A stretch of DNA of 64,000 bases from Haemonchus contortus (GCA_000469685.2 LS997565.1:43298666-43362665), one strand, 5' to 3'; positions 1 to 12,397 are shown, counted from the stretch's first letter. A program made the numbers and translations. Notes: generated by a model from the letters alone, not told the origin.

Positions 1-3000
1 CTGTCGAGCAGTCTTGCAAATAGGAACACGCATGAGAACATGGTCAGGAGATGTTCGCCACTTGAATTTAACATGCAACACGGCTACGTCTTCGTCATCC
101 GTATTCAACATAGACTGCATTTCCATACGATGTTCTATCGCAACACATTGGTAGAGATCCTTGAAAATCGATCTGTTTTCACGGGGAGAATGTTATGTCG
201 AGGCGAACACCTACACTCCAACAAAAGTCATGATTTTCACAAAATCTTGGAGAGTTTAGTGGGAAGCTATCCCCGACATGCTATTAATTAAGGCGCAACC
301 TAACACATTCACCAAACTAGCACTGACTGTTTAACTTTTTCTGTTTGAGAAAAGAGGAGAACCCTGCCATGGCGCAGTATTGACGTAAGCGAAAAGAAGA
401 GGAAACAAAGCTACTTCACCGAGGAATGTATTATAGAGGGAGGACCATGTGAGTGCAGTGCATGCCCTTCTACTTCACCCAATTTTTAAATCGCATTAAA
501 CAGTTTCCATAGTACCATTGTAAAAGTCGGAAGGAGAAGCTCACCACAATGAGCACTTTGAAAACATGCAGCAATGGCCCCGCTTCGTAGTATCGAGCTA
601 AAGCAGCCACTTGTGATCGAACAAGCCATGGTCCCATTCGACATGATGGGTGGACATAAATGCGAGGCAGCCAAACGTCATCTAAGATATGATGGGATTC
701 AGTGCTCAAGATGGCTCTACAGCAAATGGTTTAGATACCTTTCAACCAGAACTCAGGCAAGAATGTTTTATCAGTCGGTTTTCTTTCCTGAAATATATTA
801 CCGGGTTTAGAGGAATATTCGTTCTTCAACATATCGAAGCGTACACCTGAAACTATCACCTTCAGAATGCTAAAAACTAGAGGTTTGTAAAGATATACCT
901 CCGCTTTTCAATGGAGGAAGTGACAAGAATGGTGGCTCTGCTACAAAAGGAATGTCATGAGCGGATGCAAAACCGCACGGGAAAATGCAGTCAGATCTGA
1001 AACTGAGCGGCACATAAGTCCACTACGCTATCAAAAAAAAATGATGTAATGTACGAGTAGTTTTAGTTTATCAAGTAGAAGCAAGCAGGCATTATAGTTT
1101 AGAAACAGAATCACTCAAAACACACATTATACGTTTATACACTCTTAACTCAAACAGTGATGATTGAAGGCCACTTGAAAAGCTAATGTGCCCATACCGG
1201 CCCACAGTCACAACAATATTCTCATAATTTTGAAATATAGCGAGACTTACCCGATTGGGAACATCAAAGGAGGGTTTGGTGTGGTATCACAGCTGAGCTC
1301 AATCAGAACAAGATTGCGTACTGCACGATGAATCAGAGCTGCATACATTACTCCTTGACGATAACAAAACACCTCGAAAAATCTTTATGAAGAGTACACA
1401 TCATAAACTTCTAAACGGCTATAACTAACCTCCACATGTCTCATAGCAGTGATCTTTTCTCTACTGACATGGGGCTCGAAATTCACCTCACTCGTTGGTA
1501 TCTAAAATGTGAATAAGGACCACCAACATTAGAGGAGGAGACCGTCTGTATCCTACTTACCCCAGGGATTCCCCAGTGGGCTGCGTAGGTCTTCCAGCTC
1601 CATACTGTATCAGGTGATCTACCTTTCAACATAGCCGAACTACGTGGAATGGAAAGCTGATAACCAATGGAGGCACAGAACCCTTGTGGGAAAACTCCAG
1701 GCGATCCTCGATGAGCAACGATCTAAACACATCCTAAGAAACGGTATCTCCCTTTCGCTTTATTTGTAGCAATATGTCACTTTGTCAGCCAGTATTTGCA
1801 CAAGAACCTTCGTAAGCTTCAAGTTTACTGCTCGTGCAGAAACATAACGGTTCTATTATCCACCATTCAAAAAAAAAAAAAAGAAAACTCAGGACAAATA
1901 AGAACAGCGAAAAGAAAAGGGCTAGTGACCAATATGAAGAAGTGAAGCGGAGGAATCTTCTCTATCTTACCTCTCTGGTATCGACCGATCCGAAAGAAGA
2001 GGATACTATCCTGACAAAACGGCTATTAATGATTTCTGTCACGTGACCGGGATAAATTACAGCCCTCTGTTCCGCATCCTGGACTTCTACGAGTGACCCA
2101 ATCTGCATGTCAAAAAAGATCAACTCAGAAAATGACCTCGACAAAAACAAACAAAGTTGTACAAATTTTGCTCATTTTTTAAATGAATCAATTACCTTGA
2201 AAAAATGCTCCTTCAGTTCCATCCTTCTGAAAATTATTTCAGGCACAGCATTTTTGGTGTAATTTTTGATCGCCTCAGCACTATACTTTCCAGGGCAGTA
2301 CGCGACCTGAACACAACGCCTGTCTCTGGATTATTAATCACTATAGAAAAGATAAGAAGTGCAATTAACGGAAATATTCAAAAAAGGCCATACTCCTGTG
2401 ATAAATTCAAGTTGACCCTATCAGTTGAAAACACCTCATAAAATAAACAAAAGCAGCAAAGTAGAAGAGTCAATTATACACGAACCGAGTCTTCTTGGTG
2501 TCGAGAAGCCCATCCCATGGGATGACATCGTGGGTCAGTTATATTGATTGTCATTACCTGTAAGACATACCAACGCAAAATTCGGAAAGAGTTGACCCCC
2601 AGAAGAATAAAGAAAAAAGATGGAAAATCTAGAAATAACTTGCTTACATAATCAAGGGCTTCGTAAATGACAATACCACCAAAATTTGCCAGTACCTTAC
2701 AGCAAAACACACAACGAGGTTCTGCTGCATCTTGGACTTCAAAATATTGATCCTCCTTGAAAATAGATATTCATCAACAAAAAATAAAAAGACTCTGAAA
2801 AAAAGCACGACGAAAAGTAAAAGAAAAGAAAAGCTCTAGAAAAAACCGCAAGCTTTTTTATTTTCATCATACTCCAAAAATAACTAGAAAAGACTGATTT
2901 TGCTCTATCACACTGGATAGGTGCTGAACTCATTGCCCTTTCCTTCCATGCTCTCTCAAGGAAAAAAACCATAACTGATAAGCACAATTTTCACCCCGAT

Positions 3001-4692
3001 TCAGAAATGAAAACAAATCTCAGAAGAATATGGTGCCGTTATATAATCTGAGCTGGGTTGCGGTGACTACATATCAAATGGTACGGAATGTGCGAGCGTA
3101 GAGTGGCCGGCTCGACAACATAAAGCTCTTTTTGCGGCGGTTTATAGATAGCATCGTTGGTCGCTGGACAATGGAGTGTGATCACGTGGCCGTATGTGCT
3201 GTGGAAGAATGAACATCTGGGACGTCTCATAAATATGAACCCTCTTCGAGAAAAAAGAATATTTTTAACCTTAATCAAGTCATTCAAGCGGCGATCAAGA
3301 ACATCTTTGTACTTAGAAATCTGCTCGACATCCAAAAAATCCCACTTCCGTCGTTTATCTCTTTCTTCAGAGAGAACCCTGGAAAAATAAGAGATCTAAA
3401 ATCTGCATAATGTAATTGTTATTGAAAATACGGAACCTTTTTATAGAACGTTCCACTTCATTCGCATTGATTACTACATCATTTATCGCTATTTCACCAG
3501 CACAATCTTCCCGTTTATCTTTTTCATCCGTATTTAAATAATTAATCATCAATCTTCCCTTGCAGCAGAGCTGTAAAAAACAATAAATATAGCAAATTCT
3601 ATCTCAGAGCAACTTTCATCAAATCCTAAATACCTCGATCCTGGCTACACGTTCATTATCATTCTCTGATTTCACGAAAATATGTTTTCCATGCTCAAAT
3701 AATCGTTCGGCCACGGTCTGTTCCAGGTAACGAACATGACCGAATAATACTTCGTCCGTGCATGGATTCGTTCCTGTGGCCTATATGTGGGATCACTGAT
3801 ACAAAAACAATGAAGGATAAAAATAAACAGAAGAAATGGTGACGACAATCGATTTGCGATGATGATACTTACAATGAAATAGCTCTGCCAGTTGAAAGAC
3901 TCCGGTTTCGTGGGATTAAATACTTTGTCATACTCAAGGCGAGGCTGCAACGGCATGTTACAGCTTAATTAGTAGCACCACAAATCATGTAAAATTTTCA
4001 CTCAATCATGCTGAGCACGAACACTCTAACCCTTCCAAGTGGGTACAGCCTAATAACACGTTGACATCGAGAGCTCATCCCTGAATTGAGTCTTCAATCT
4101 TCGAATCGGGAGGTTGTATATTAACCCCTTTCAATCTGGTCAAGGGGTTTACTGTTGTGCTTCTATCACAAAACGACCACCAAATAGGAGGTGAAATCAG
4201 CCTGCAAAGGCCCTGGGATCACGGTACTCAAATAATTGCTTACTGGGAAAAAGTAATTTCGCGGAGTTTCGTTTCCTTTTCGAAGCACAATACGTATGTC
4301 ATAATATGGAGAGCATCTCGAGTGACAGTGTAGACCTGCTATACAAACCTTAGGCTTATTTCAGCATCTCTAGTTGTTCCACACCGGAAAAAAACCCTTC
4401 ATGTTATCTTATACCAGAATCGGAGACCCTTCCTTCTCGACTCACGAGCCTTAAGCAATCACCAAATAATAATCGACAGGGAAATTTCTTGTTTTGACCG
4501 ATCGTACAATTCAAAAACTTCACTGAAGTCATGCGCTTTGTAAAAAAAAATGCATTAAAACGACTAATCAACAAAACCGCTCCGTCTGGAAGAAACTGAA
4601 CGTAAACGGAAGTTGTAAAAAAGCCGTCAATACTCTAGGAAACATCTGTTTAAGGCTTTGAAACATACCGTGACCGTTGACCAGTCTGGCAT
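1..4692 (-). CDS. SFMBT-like chromatin protein: four MBT repeats plus SLED-like domain (3' end beyond window)
   Basis: MBT repeats bind methylated histone tails in Polycomb-type and synMuv-type repressors. Exons with matching phase are 4669-4692, 4244-4338, 3873-3963, 3634-3780, 3437-3570, 3270-3378, 2648-2755, 2482-2557, about 2196-2323, 1971-2102, 1561-1722, 1430-1501, 1251-1372, 899-996, 739-846, 545-681 and <1-159. Each repeat shows the core and its closing motif: CHPMGWA (2482-2557), AVPEIIF then FKIGSLVEVQD and FPQGFCASIGYQL, and IFPCGFASAHD (899-996). The first repeat (3270-3780) is divergent, with an acidic insert. Exon 545-681 reads PRIYVHPSCRMGPWL, and the last exon continues VLHVKFKW, resembling the SLED domain of vertebrate SFMBT1/2. 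Junctions between 3270 and 2755 (possible exons 3186-3216 and about 2890-2985) are unresolved. The start MPDWSTVT is provisional. The exon at <1-159 uses a weak CAAG acceptor. Confidence 0.8.
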
Positions 4693-5496
4693 TTTAAGGC
4701 AAAACCCCACAGCTGCGTTGGTCTATCTGAAAATTACCTTGAGTTGATTGAGTTGACTGTAGGAGCGCATCTTTCATGCACTAGAACGGTACTTGTCGAA
4801 AATACAACACACGATAGGTACAAAATATTCCAACAATTTTTAAATATTTATTACATCGTACCGCCTCTTTGATGTGGTAGCTGCATAAACTCAGGGGAAA
4901 GGGCTAAATTTTGGCATATATCACAGGTTCGATTGCCAGAAACGCAAATCTGTATAGTTCAGTTTTGAGCTACGATTTCGATGAAAGGAAATGATGAACG
5001 AGAATGTTAAGACTAGCTGGCACCTACGCATAATTTAGGAAATCTTAAAGTCTCATGAAGATCTAAAAAGGCAAAACAAAAGGTGAATGTGTTGGACACG
5101 GATGGCCCCAAAAGAATTCAAGTAAATCGAACAACACCCAGACCAACGAATTCAAAAGTGAGCACTAAAATGTATTAGAAAAAAGGAGCCTTGGTAAAAC
5201 GCAAGCAAATCAAGAAACCAAAGAAAATCCGTTACTGTTGAACGGTTCAACTTCGCTGATGACCATTATTAAATATGTTCGAATGATAAGCAACAAGACA
5301 CACAAACCATTGAAAACTGCATCAAACAGTCGCATAAACATCGATTTCAAGATACCTCGTGATGCCACCGACAATGTCGGATGTAGTAAATATAGGGATG
5401 CTTATTGGCTGAGCTTAACTCTACATAGAATTGACAAGCATTGAGCTAGACAACTTTAAGGAACTCTCAGTGCACTTCTTCAGGGACTAGAGTTTT

Positions 5497-8400
5497 CTAG
5501 TGACTGTATATTTCTTTGAGACGATCACAATGAGGCATTGGCATCTGATTCGCTCGTCTCAGCAGATCTTCGTCACGCTGCCATCGAGCGCGATACATTA
5601 AGGTTTCACCTATAAAGCTTCGAAATACAAGGTAAGAAATTGGGAAAGAACCTATTTCCCTAGACCTAGTGTGATCTGATCTTAAGAACAAAACAGAAAA
5701 AAAACTTCAAGAAAAACTGACGTTGATTTTGCTCTTTATAACAGTTCATCCGTAAGCCCTGGATGTATTCGTCCTCAACTTGTGCTTCGATCTGAAAAAA
5801 TAATCACTCCGATCATAAGGGATGTGACGACCACAGCCAATGCTCCTAATACTATGCAAGGTATGCTATCAGAAGATCTGAACAGTCAATGTCTAGTCAG
5901 ATTGTCCATCAGAAGTGCAAACTGCACTGATATGCAAAAAAACTTTAGGTAAATATCTTGAATGAAGCAAAAAAGTGTTTTTGTCACTGGATTCAACCAA
6001 GCTTTATGCAAAATGCCTGAGCGTGCATGTATTAGGTTGGAAGGAAAGTCCTACAACAAAATGAAGGTCTTTTTCAAATGATTTCTGAAAATTTCCAGGC
6101 CAATCAGTTTTCGGAAATATTTCTGCCAAAGAGATCAACAACCTTCTATTATCCTTTGAGTAAATCACTGATGCCTTTTATCCAAGAGTGAGGAAGCTGT
6201 GACTCAAAGAAGTGATTGATTGCCGTTTTCAGATCACATTAAGTTACGATTTTTTTCCACAACGGTATGCTCAAGAAGGCGGAGTGCATGGCAGGTAAAA
6301 GGGGCAGCACTTAGGGAGTACGACTGATGCAACCTGGAACCAACTAAAATCGTAGTAATTTTGACGCGTGTTTAAAGCGAAATTTCGACGTGCGTTGTCC
6401 CTCTGTAGGGACCTGATTTACGGTTCTGATCGTCCTTCTCCAACCCTGCTGGCCAAATTTCGGGGTTCATGAGGGTAACCGATAGCTGTGTCCATCTAGT
6501 CTGCGTTAGCAACTCATAGCGGACGGATCCCTTCAACCTCCATTAAATTAAGGGACGATGCTTGCGTTACTTCGAAGGCTAGTATTTCCTCTTGTGAAGC
6601 GATCCAGCCGATTTTTGACCGGTGGTCGGTGAGCAGTACCAGAGTTTAGGTTGCTGATAATTTGAAAAGCTACACCCGTGTTTTTCCCTTGGCATGCTTA
6701 GTAGAATCGTGGTACGAATCGGGTGTTGTCCATTTATTGACCGCAATGCTGCTGAAGCCCAAATGCGTGAATTTATATACTTATGAGTTGATTACCTGAA
6801 GAATGCCCTACAAGTTTATCACTCTCGTTACCGTGTTCACACTGTTGATACGAATTGTTGACGCTTCAAGTTTTTTGTTGCGGGACTTTCCTTCCAACCT
6901 AATATTTGGAGCGCTTAATCGAATTCTCTGAAGAAGGCTTACGATCCCGAACTGTAGAACATAAAGAAAAGCCCTAAAGAGAGTTGTCCATGCTAAGAGA
7001 GCTTTGCGCGACATTCACGAGTAAAATAAAAAGAAAGAATTGAATAGTCATAAAAGATTCAGAAAACATTCAAACAAACGAAATGAACAGGTCGAGAAAA
7101 AGAAACATCGTCTACCATTACCTGGTGTATTCTTCCACGATATGCTTGTTCAAAGTCGCTACGCACAAAATAGGGCACCTTCAAATCGCTTTGAGTTAGC
7201 CGTTTGACAGGGTATTTGCTGAAACTTTGCGCATTGCTACGATAAATAAATAACGTTCACAAAGTAAAGCAAGAAAATCAAAAACAGCAAGAGAAAAATA
7301 GAGAAATAAAACAAAGAGACCTCGTGTGATGTAAAGAATAGGCTGGATCGCCAACCATCAGCTGAGCAAGAAGACCCAGAACGAGGATCGCAATCAAAGG
7401 AAGAAGTTGTAACAAGGGTGTGTAAGGACTCTAAAAGATGGCAATACAGTACAAGTATAATCGGAAGCACAAAGACTGAAAAAAGCAGATAACACCAACA
7501 AAAAAAAAACAAAGAACTGACTTCATTTTGATTGCGAGTGCTGTGAGTGTGAGATGTATGATGGAAATGTCGTCCTCTTCTCACCGACTCCGAGGGGAAC
7601 CCGCCACCAAAGAACATATTAAATATCTCTTCTGGTGAGAAATCAGCTAAAGAATGCGAAATCAAAGGAAAACCATCGGAAAGAATAAAGACAAACTGAA
7701 TTGCAGTCAACCTCAATCTATAGCAAAAACTGACCATCAAACCCGTGAGCGTAATCGTACTCGAAGAAGTCCCCTCTCGGTCCTCTGCTTACATTATTCA
7801 CATTGTCAGATGTGCCATACATATCATATTGTTTTCGCTTCTCTTCGTTGGACAATACTGCGTATGCATTCCCCAAAGCTGAAAAGTCGAATCGACTTCG
7901 ATTATGTTCATACTTATTCGGGCTTAACACTTTGCTTCTACACATGAAGACCTATAAAAAAAACGAAAACATCCATAAGAAGCTATAAAGGCTGACCTTT
8001 GAAAGCCTCAGTCGAATGTGGTGCTCTACATTTATCTGGGTGAAGTTGTAGGGCCATTCTCCTGTATTCCTTCTTTATTTCTGCATCAGACGCCGTTTTT
8101 GACACCTATTGATAGACAGCAACTATCGAGATTATCGAAGTTTGGAAGTCATGAAGGTACTCACATTGAGTATTTCATAGTAGTCTTTACAATGCCGGAT
8201 TCGTTCAACGAGGTCAGCTTGCTGGAAACGATTTGCAGTGATAAAAGTGCTGCGACTTTACGATTAGACAAGCGGAAGATCTTGTTCCTAACCTCTTTTG
8301 TGTAATCGACACCTAATTTTGGGGTACGTGATGATGATCGTGATTTTGCTGTCCGCGCTTTACTAGATTCGCCAACATTCCCGTTTATTTTGCTATCAGA

Positions 8401-11400
8401 AGCTGTAAGGAAGAATATTGGAAAGACGACATAAAAATAGAACAAACATAAGAAAATGTAAAGCACCTGTTCTAGGAGCAGATTTTTGAGTTCGTCGACT
8501 TCGAAGGTTGGGCTCCTCGTAGTGATCATCGTGAGCATAACTACGTTCTTCTGATTCACGCGATGAAGATTCACTATTCGCGCCCATTGAGTCCGCTTTC
8601 TTCCAGAGGACTGAAAAAGGTAGTATAGAAAAGGATTTTCGCAAAGTAGCCGAAGAAATCGACAACAAAGTTTGGAAAGTTGTTTGACCCATTGGCTTTG
8701 TTTGACGGAAATCAGTCAGGTGACACTACTGCCCTCCTACAGTGTGTTTCAAAAGTATGTGCACACCCAACATTTTGTTTTTTTGGGAATACCATTGCTT
8801 TCTGTAACCTGTGACCTTCACCATTCGATTCCTCGTGTGCGATAACCTACGACCACGTTCTCTGAGAAAACTTCGTAGCTGTTAACAAAGCTCTTTATTA
8901 AGGAAATTTTTTTCTTTGTTTCAAAAGTATGTGCACACTTAGTAAAAAAACAAAAATATAATTGAGATCAGAAATCAATAGGGCCCCCTAAATTTTTGTG
9001 AAGGTTATCGACTACGAGAAATCGCTTGAGAACGGTCTCGATCCGGTAGGTTCTTTACTTACCTTTGAAATGAAAGATTTTGAGTGTGCACATACTTTTG
9101 AAACTTCAACGGGGCCGCTCTTTTTCATGCATTGCTAGATTCATCCGAAACCCTGGCAGCTATCACTCACAACCTATTCCTGGCCACCTACGTCTTTTGA
9201 GTGCTCAGGACTACAGGAGAATAGCCTGTCTTGTGGCGAACACTTCTTTGTCTGTGAGTCAGATCCGAGCTCAGATGGGTTTATCAGTCTCGCGTACGAC
9301 CGTTTTGCGCTCTATCCGCTCTGATGGGTATATCACACGAGAAACGATGAAGAAGGCTATTCGACTCAGTACTCGCCACAAGCTGACAAGGCTGGAGTTT
9401 GCTGGCCCAATCCATCAAAAAGCCTCCTCCGAAATTCCTTCTCGATATCACGAGTGGCTCTCGGCGAAGGTCCCTCCAGTAACGACGAAATCCATCCGAC
9501 CCGTCGAGATTGAACTTCTTTTCATCAGAGAAAATCACTTAAGAACAAAATAGGTACAACACGTTGTTTGTTCTAAAAATAGGAAAATCCTGAAAATTCT
9601 CGAACAACCGTACCGTCGGAGGAGGCTTTTCGATGGTCTGGGCGAGCAAGCTCCAGCCTTGTCAGCTTATGGCGAGTACTGGGTTGAGTAGCCTTCTTTA
9701 TCACCTCTCGTGTGATATACCCATCAGAGCGGATAGAGCGCAAAACGGTCGTGCGCGAGACTGATAAACCCATCTGAGCTCGGATCTGACTCACAGACAA
9801 AGAAGTGTTCGCCACAAGACAGGCTATTCTCCTGTAGTCCTGAGCACTCAAAAGACGTAGGTGGCCAGGAATAGGTTGTGAGTGATAGCTGCCAGGGTTT
9901 CGGATGAATCTAGCAATGCATGAAAAAGAGCGGCCCCGTTGAAGTTTCAAAAGTATGTGCACACTCAAAATCTTTCATTTCAAAGGTAAGTAAAGAACCT
10001 ACCGGATCGAGACCGTTCTCAAGCGATTTCTCGTAGTCGATAACCTTCACAAAAATTTAGGGGGCCCTATTGATTTCTGATCTCAATTATATTTTTGTTT
10101 TTTTACTAAGTGTGCACATACTTTTGAAACAAAGAAAAAAATTTCCTTAATAAAGAGCTTTGTTAACAGCTACGAAGTTTTCTCAGAGAACGTGGTCGTA
10201 GGTTATCGCACACGAGGAATCGAATGGTGAAGGTCACAGGTTACAGAAAGCAATGGTATTCCCAAAAAAACAAAATGTTGGGTGTGCACATACTTTTGAA
10301 ACACACTGTAGTAGAACAGCAATAGGTGCATGGACCTGCCTGATAAACAAGAAAACATGTGCTGATTGGTGAGTCTTCCGCCATCCCGAAGATCAAACAT
10401 GTGAAAGATTACAAGAAAAGCTTCCGAAGGACATCAAATCAAGACAAAAATCGCAGGACCTTTTTATATTGAAAATAACATTTCCAGCTATAGATACATC
10501 AACCTGCTCGACAAACAAGAGAGCATGTTCTGATTGGTTTACTAGATAAGCCTTGCACTTTTGTTACATCTCACTAACTATAAGACATAATACGCGTCTA
10601 GATTCTCAAGTACGAAGCGGAAAGAACAAAAAAAAACACCGAAAGAGAAAAAATAAATTCAATACATGGAAAACAACAGTAACCTCGGCCACTGCAGAAT
10701 ATATAGTAAACAGTATGAGAAGCCGATTATGCAAGAAAGAAAAAGTCTCCAAAGGCAAGAAAATGGAAGAGAATTTAGGATTTCGTTAAAGGTGGGCTCA
10801 AAGCATAGCAGGATTTGTCAAGCAACTAAGAAGAATGAGGAAGGGAAACTGTAACGAAAAAAAAACGGACATAAAAGGAGACATCGTCCACGTCTATAAC
10901 TCTGGCGGTCAGACGCTCACCAAAAATAAAAATTGGGTGAAAATGCGAATGGTCTCGTTCCGTTTGATCGTCAATGTGTAACACCACGGTTTGCAAGAAT
11001 TGCATCAGAACAATCAAAAAGATGACGGAAACGAACAATAAGATAACTTGATCGATAACAAAATGACAGTGCGCGACGTGTACCTCATCAACTTTTTGAT
11101 TAAAAGTATCCTGTTTCCCTAACATGAAAAGTAATGCGGAACCACGGCCCTTCAACGTCAACAAGAGAACTGGTTCGAGCCGTCCATGGCAATGTCGCTG
11201 TCGACTATTATCCATGTGATTGAACAAGCCAGATTAACAATTTGAATTGAACGACTTGCACGATAACGGACAATAAGCATACGAGCGGCTTGGCCAAGTA
11301 ATGCTCATAGACACGCGCCCGGACAGATCAAATTTCGCGATGGTTAAATAGGAAACCTAATACCAACCGAGGGGGATTATGACAGATTATCGATAATTTT

Positions 11401-12380
11401 ATTAGTTGCCGATACTTATAGAGAATAAAGCGCTAATGATCGGGTCACAGACATGACAACTGGTTAGTGTAAGGGAAGACTGAAAAAACGACTTGGCGCC
11501 CTCTCGGCTAACCTTACGCTATTGACGTTTGAGTAGGATTTTTTTTTTGCATATGTTGAACTTCGTCACGGCCTCCTTTGTACAACAGCCCAACCATGAG
11601 GGATCTTTTTGATTTTAAGCAAAAAGAAAAATGGAAACGGTTCACTTTCGACGCTTGAAGTAAAGTTTCAAAATAGCCATTTCGACTCGATACACAGGGA
11701 GACAAACCGCGGTCACAACCTTGGAAAGGAGCCAAATTAAGCTAGAAATTAGGCAAAACGCTCTCTCGTATTGTTGACCGCTGAGTTGAAAATGCGGCTT
11801 TTCGTAGTCGCACTGGACAATATTACACTGCCTGTTTTTCCGCCCCACACACCTTGTTCCAATCATTGCAAATTAACTGAAAATTCGTGGAACAAAGGCG
11901 TACCAGAGATACGTAAAGATCATTGTTTCATGAAGTTGGGCAACAGAGGTGAGCATGCTCAAATATTACCATAGCGTTTGGAAAGAAAATAGAAAAGAAT
12001 AGTGAATCTCTTGGCCAGCTGTTCTAACAAATACTCAGTCAAAACGAGAAACGTCTAATTAGGTGTAAAAAAGTGCTATGCGAAATTGGAAATTTGTACC
12101 CTCAGGCATAAGTAATGCACCTCAAAGGCCAAATAATGAAGCTATAGAATATCAAAGATGAAAATGTTAACAAAAACTCACATTCAATATCCTGGCTAGG
12201 GTCTAGCTTTTTGGCCTTGCCAAGCATACGCTTAGCCTTTTCTGTATCCCCATTTCTGAGAGCTTCTCTGGCTTTGTCCATACATACCTATAAAACGCCG
12301 TTTAATAAGAAAGTGACCGAGAGATATAAGTATGCGATGCAATCTACCAAGGACTCGGCACGGTTTGCGTCAGCAGTCAT
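5497..12380 (-). CDS. dnj-1: DNAJB12/DNAJB14-type Hsp40, ER-membrane J-protein (dnj-1 type)
   Basis: An ER tail-anchored J-domain co-chaperone that recruits Hsp70 for ER-associated degradation and membrane protein folding. Twelve exons: 12348-12380, 12182-12287, 8467-8610, 8293-8402, 8165-8221, 7997-8105, 7735-7878, 7522-7646, 7321-7430, 7122-7236, 5722-5791, 5497-5609; 1236 nt, 411 aa, all phases consistent. The N-terminus (about residues 1-46) is the helical region usual in this family. The J domain spans about 141-208 with KDYYEIL, intact HPD at 172-174 and [14 protein letters not shown]. The family motif [13 protein letters not shown] follows, then a hydrophobic segment (about 282-302) and the DUF1977 tail ending in [16 protein letters not shown]. 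Length matches the family. Intron 2 (8611-12181) carries the foldback transposon and the intron 5792-7121 a mariner element. The exon 2 to exon 3 junction across the 3.6-kb intron rests on phase only. Confidence 0.95.
6032..6902. mobile_element. Non-autonomous mariner-type element, 871 bp
   Basis: The ends are inverted copies of TTAGGTTGGAAGGAAAGTCC (6032-6051 and 6883-6902), each bordered by TA (6030-6031 and 6903-6904). TA duplication and a TTAGGTTGG end are hallmarks of the mariner superfamily. I found no transposase motif inside, so this is a decayed or deletion-derived copy. It lies in the dnj-1-type intron 5792-7121. Confidence 0.75.
9080..9430 (+). pseudogene. Tc1-like transposase, N-terminal half only (left arm)
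   Basis: The frame begins inside a subterminal repeat and covers the paired helix-turn-helix region of Tc1-like transposases ([36 protein letters not shown], then [10 protein letters not shown]). It loses homology at the GGAGGAGG sequence near 9425, where the element switches strand. The catalytic DDE domain is missing from this reading direction. Confidence 0.85.
9284..9538 (-). pseudogene. Tc1-like transposase, catalytic-domain fragment
   Basis: The minus-strand frame carries [19 protein letters not shown] and SRRNFGGG, typical of the middle of a Tc1-like DDE domain, from 9538 down to about 9433. Below that point the frame enters the antisense of the left arm and is not transposase. The first acidic catalytic residue (in SDEKKF) is present; the later ones are absent. 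Confidence 0.8.
9616..9968 (-). pseudogene. Tc1-like transposase, N-terminal half only (right arm)
   Basis: This is the inverted partner of the left-arm fragment: the same reading to about the GYITRE motif, then a few substitutions (for example [11 protein letters not shown]). The arms are nearly but not perfectly identical, so they have drifted since duplication or were corrected only partly. Confidence 0.85.
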
Positions 12381-12397
12381 TGTTCTTCCAGAGAGTA

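Larger units (their letters stand above)
8740..10308. mobile_element. Palindromic Tc1-type foldback element, 1569 bp
   Basis: Both ends read CAGTGTGTTTCAAAAG pointing inward and are flanked by TA (8738-8739, 10309-10310). The whole element is symmetric about 9524: position x pairs with 19048-x for about 690 bp per arm, diverging only at roughly 9432-9616. Each arm encodes, reading inward, the DNA-binding half of a Tc1-like transposase (from 9080 plus and from 9968 minus; motifs LSVSQIR and SRTTVLRSI). The central block encodes, on the minus strand, a piece of the catalytic half ([19 protein letters not shown] at about 9433-9538). No complete transposase exists. The 20-mer TTTCAAAAGTATGTGCACAC recurs three times per arm and may be a transposase-binding repeat. 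It sits in intron 2 of the dnj-1-type gene. Confidence 0.93.

Noticed and set aside
3039..3240. Minus-strand frame FIFMRRPRCSFFHS onward as an MBT-gene exon
   Set aside because: Its phase does not follow the exon ending at 3270 and it lacks the MBT closing motif; the alternative reading MFILPQHIRP (3186-3216) fits better but is itself unproven.
7237..7740. Single 167-codon minus-strand frame
   Set aside because: It reads through two introns of the J-protein gene; only 7522-7646 and 7321-7430 are exonic, the latter in another frame.
10826..11227. 133-codon minus-strand frame with a hydrophobic stretch
   Set aside because: It lies in intron 2 of the J-protein gene, has no family motif or phased partners, and the hydrophobicity follows from A-rich sequence on the plus strand.
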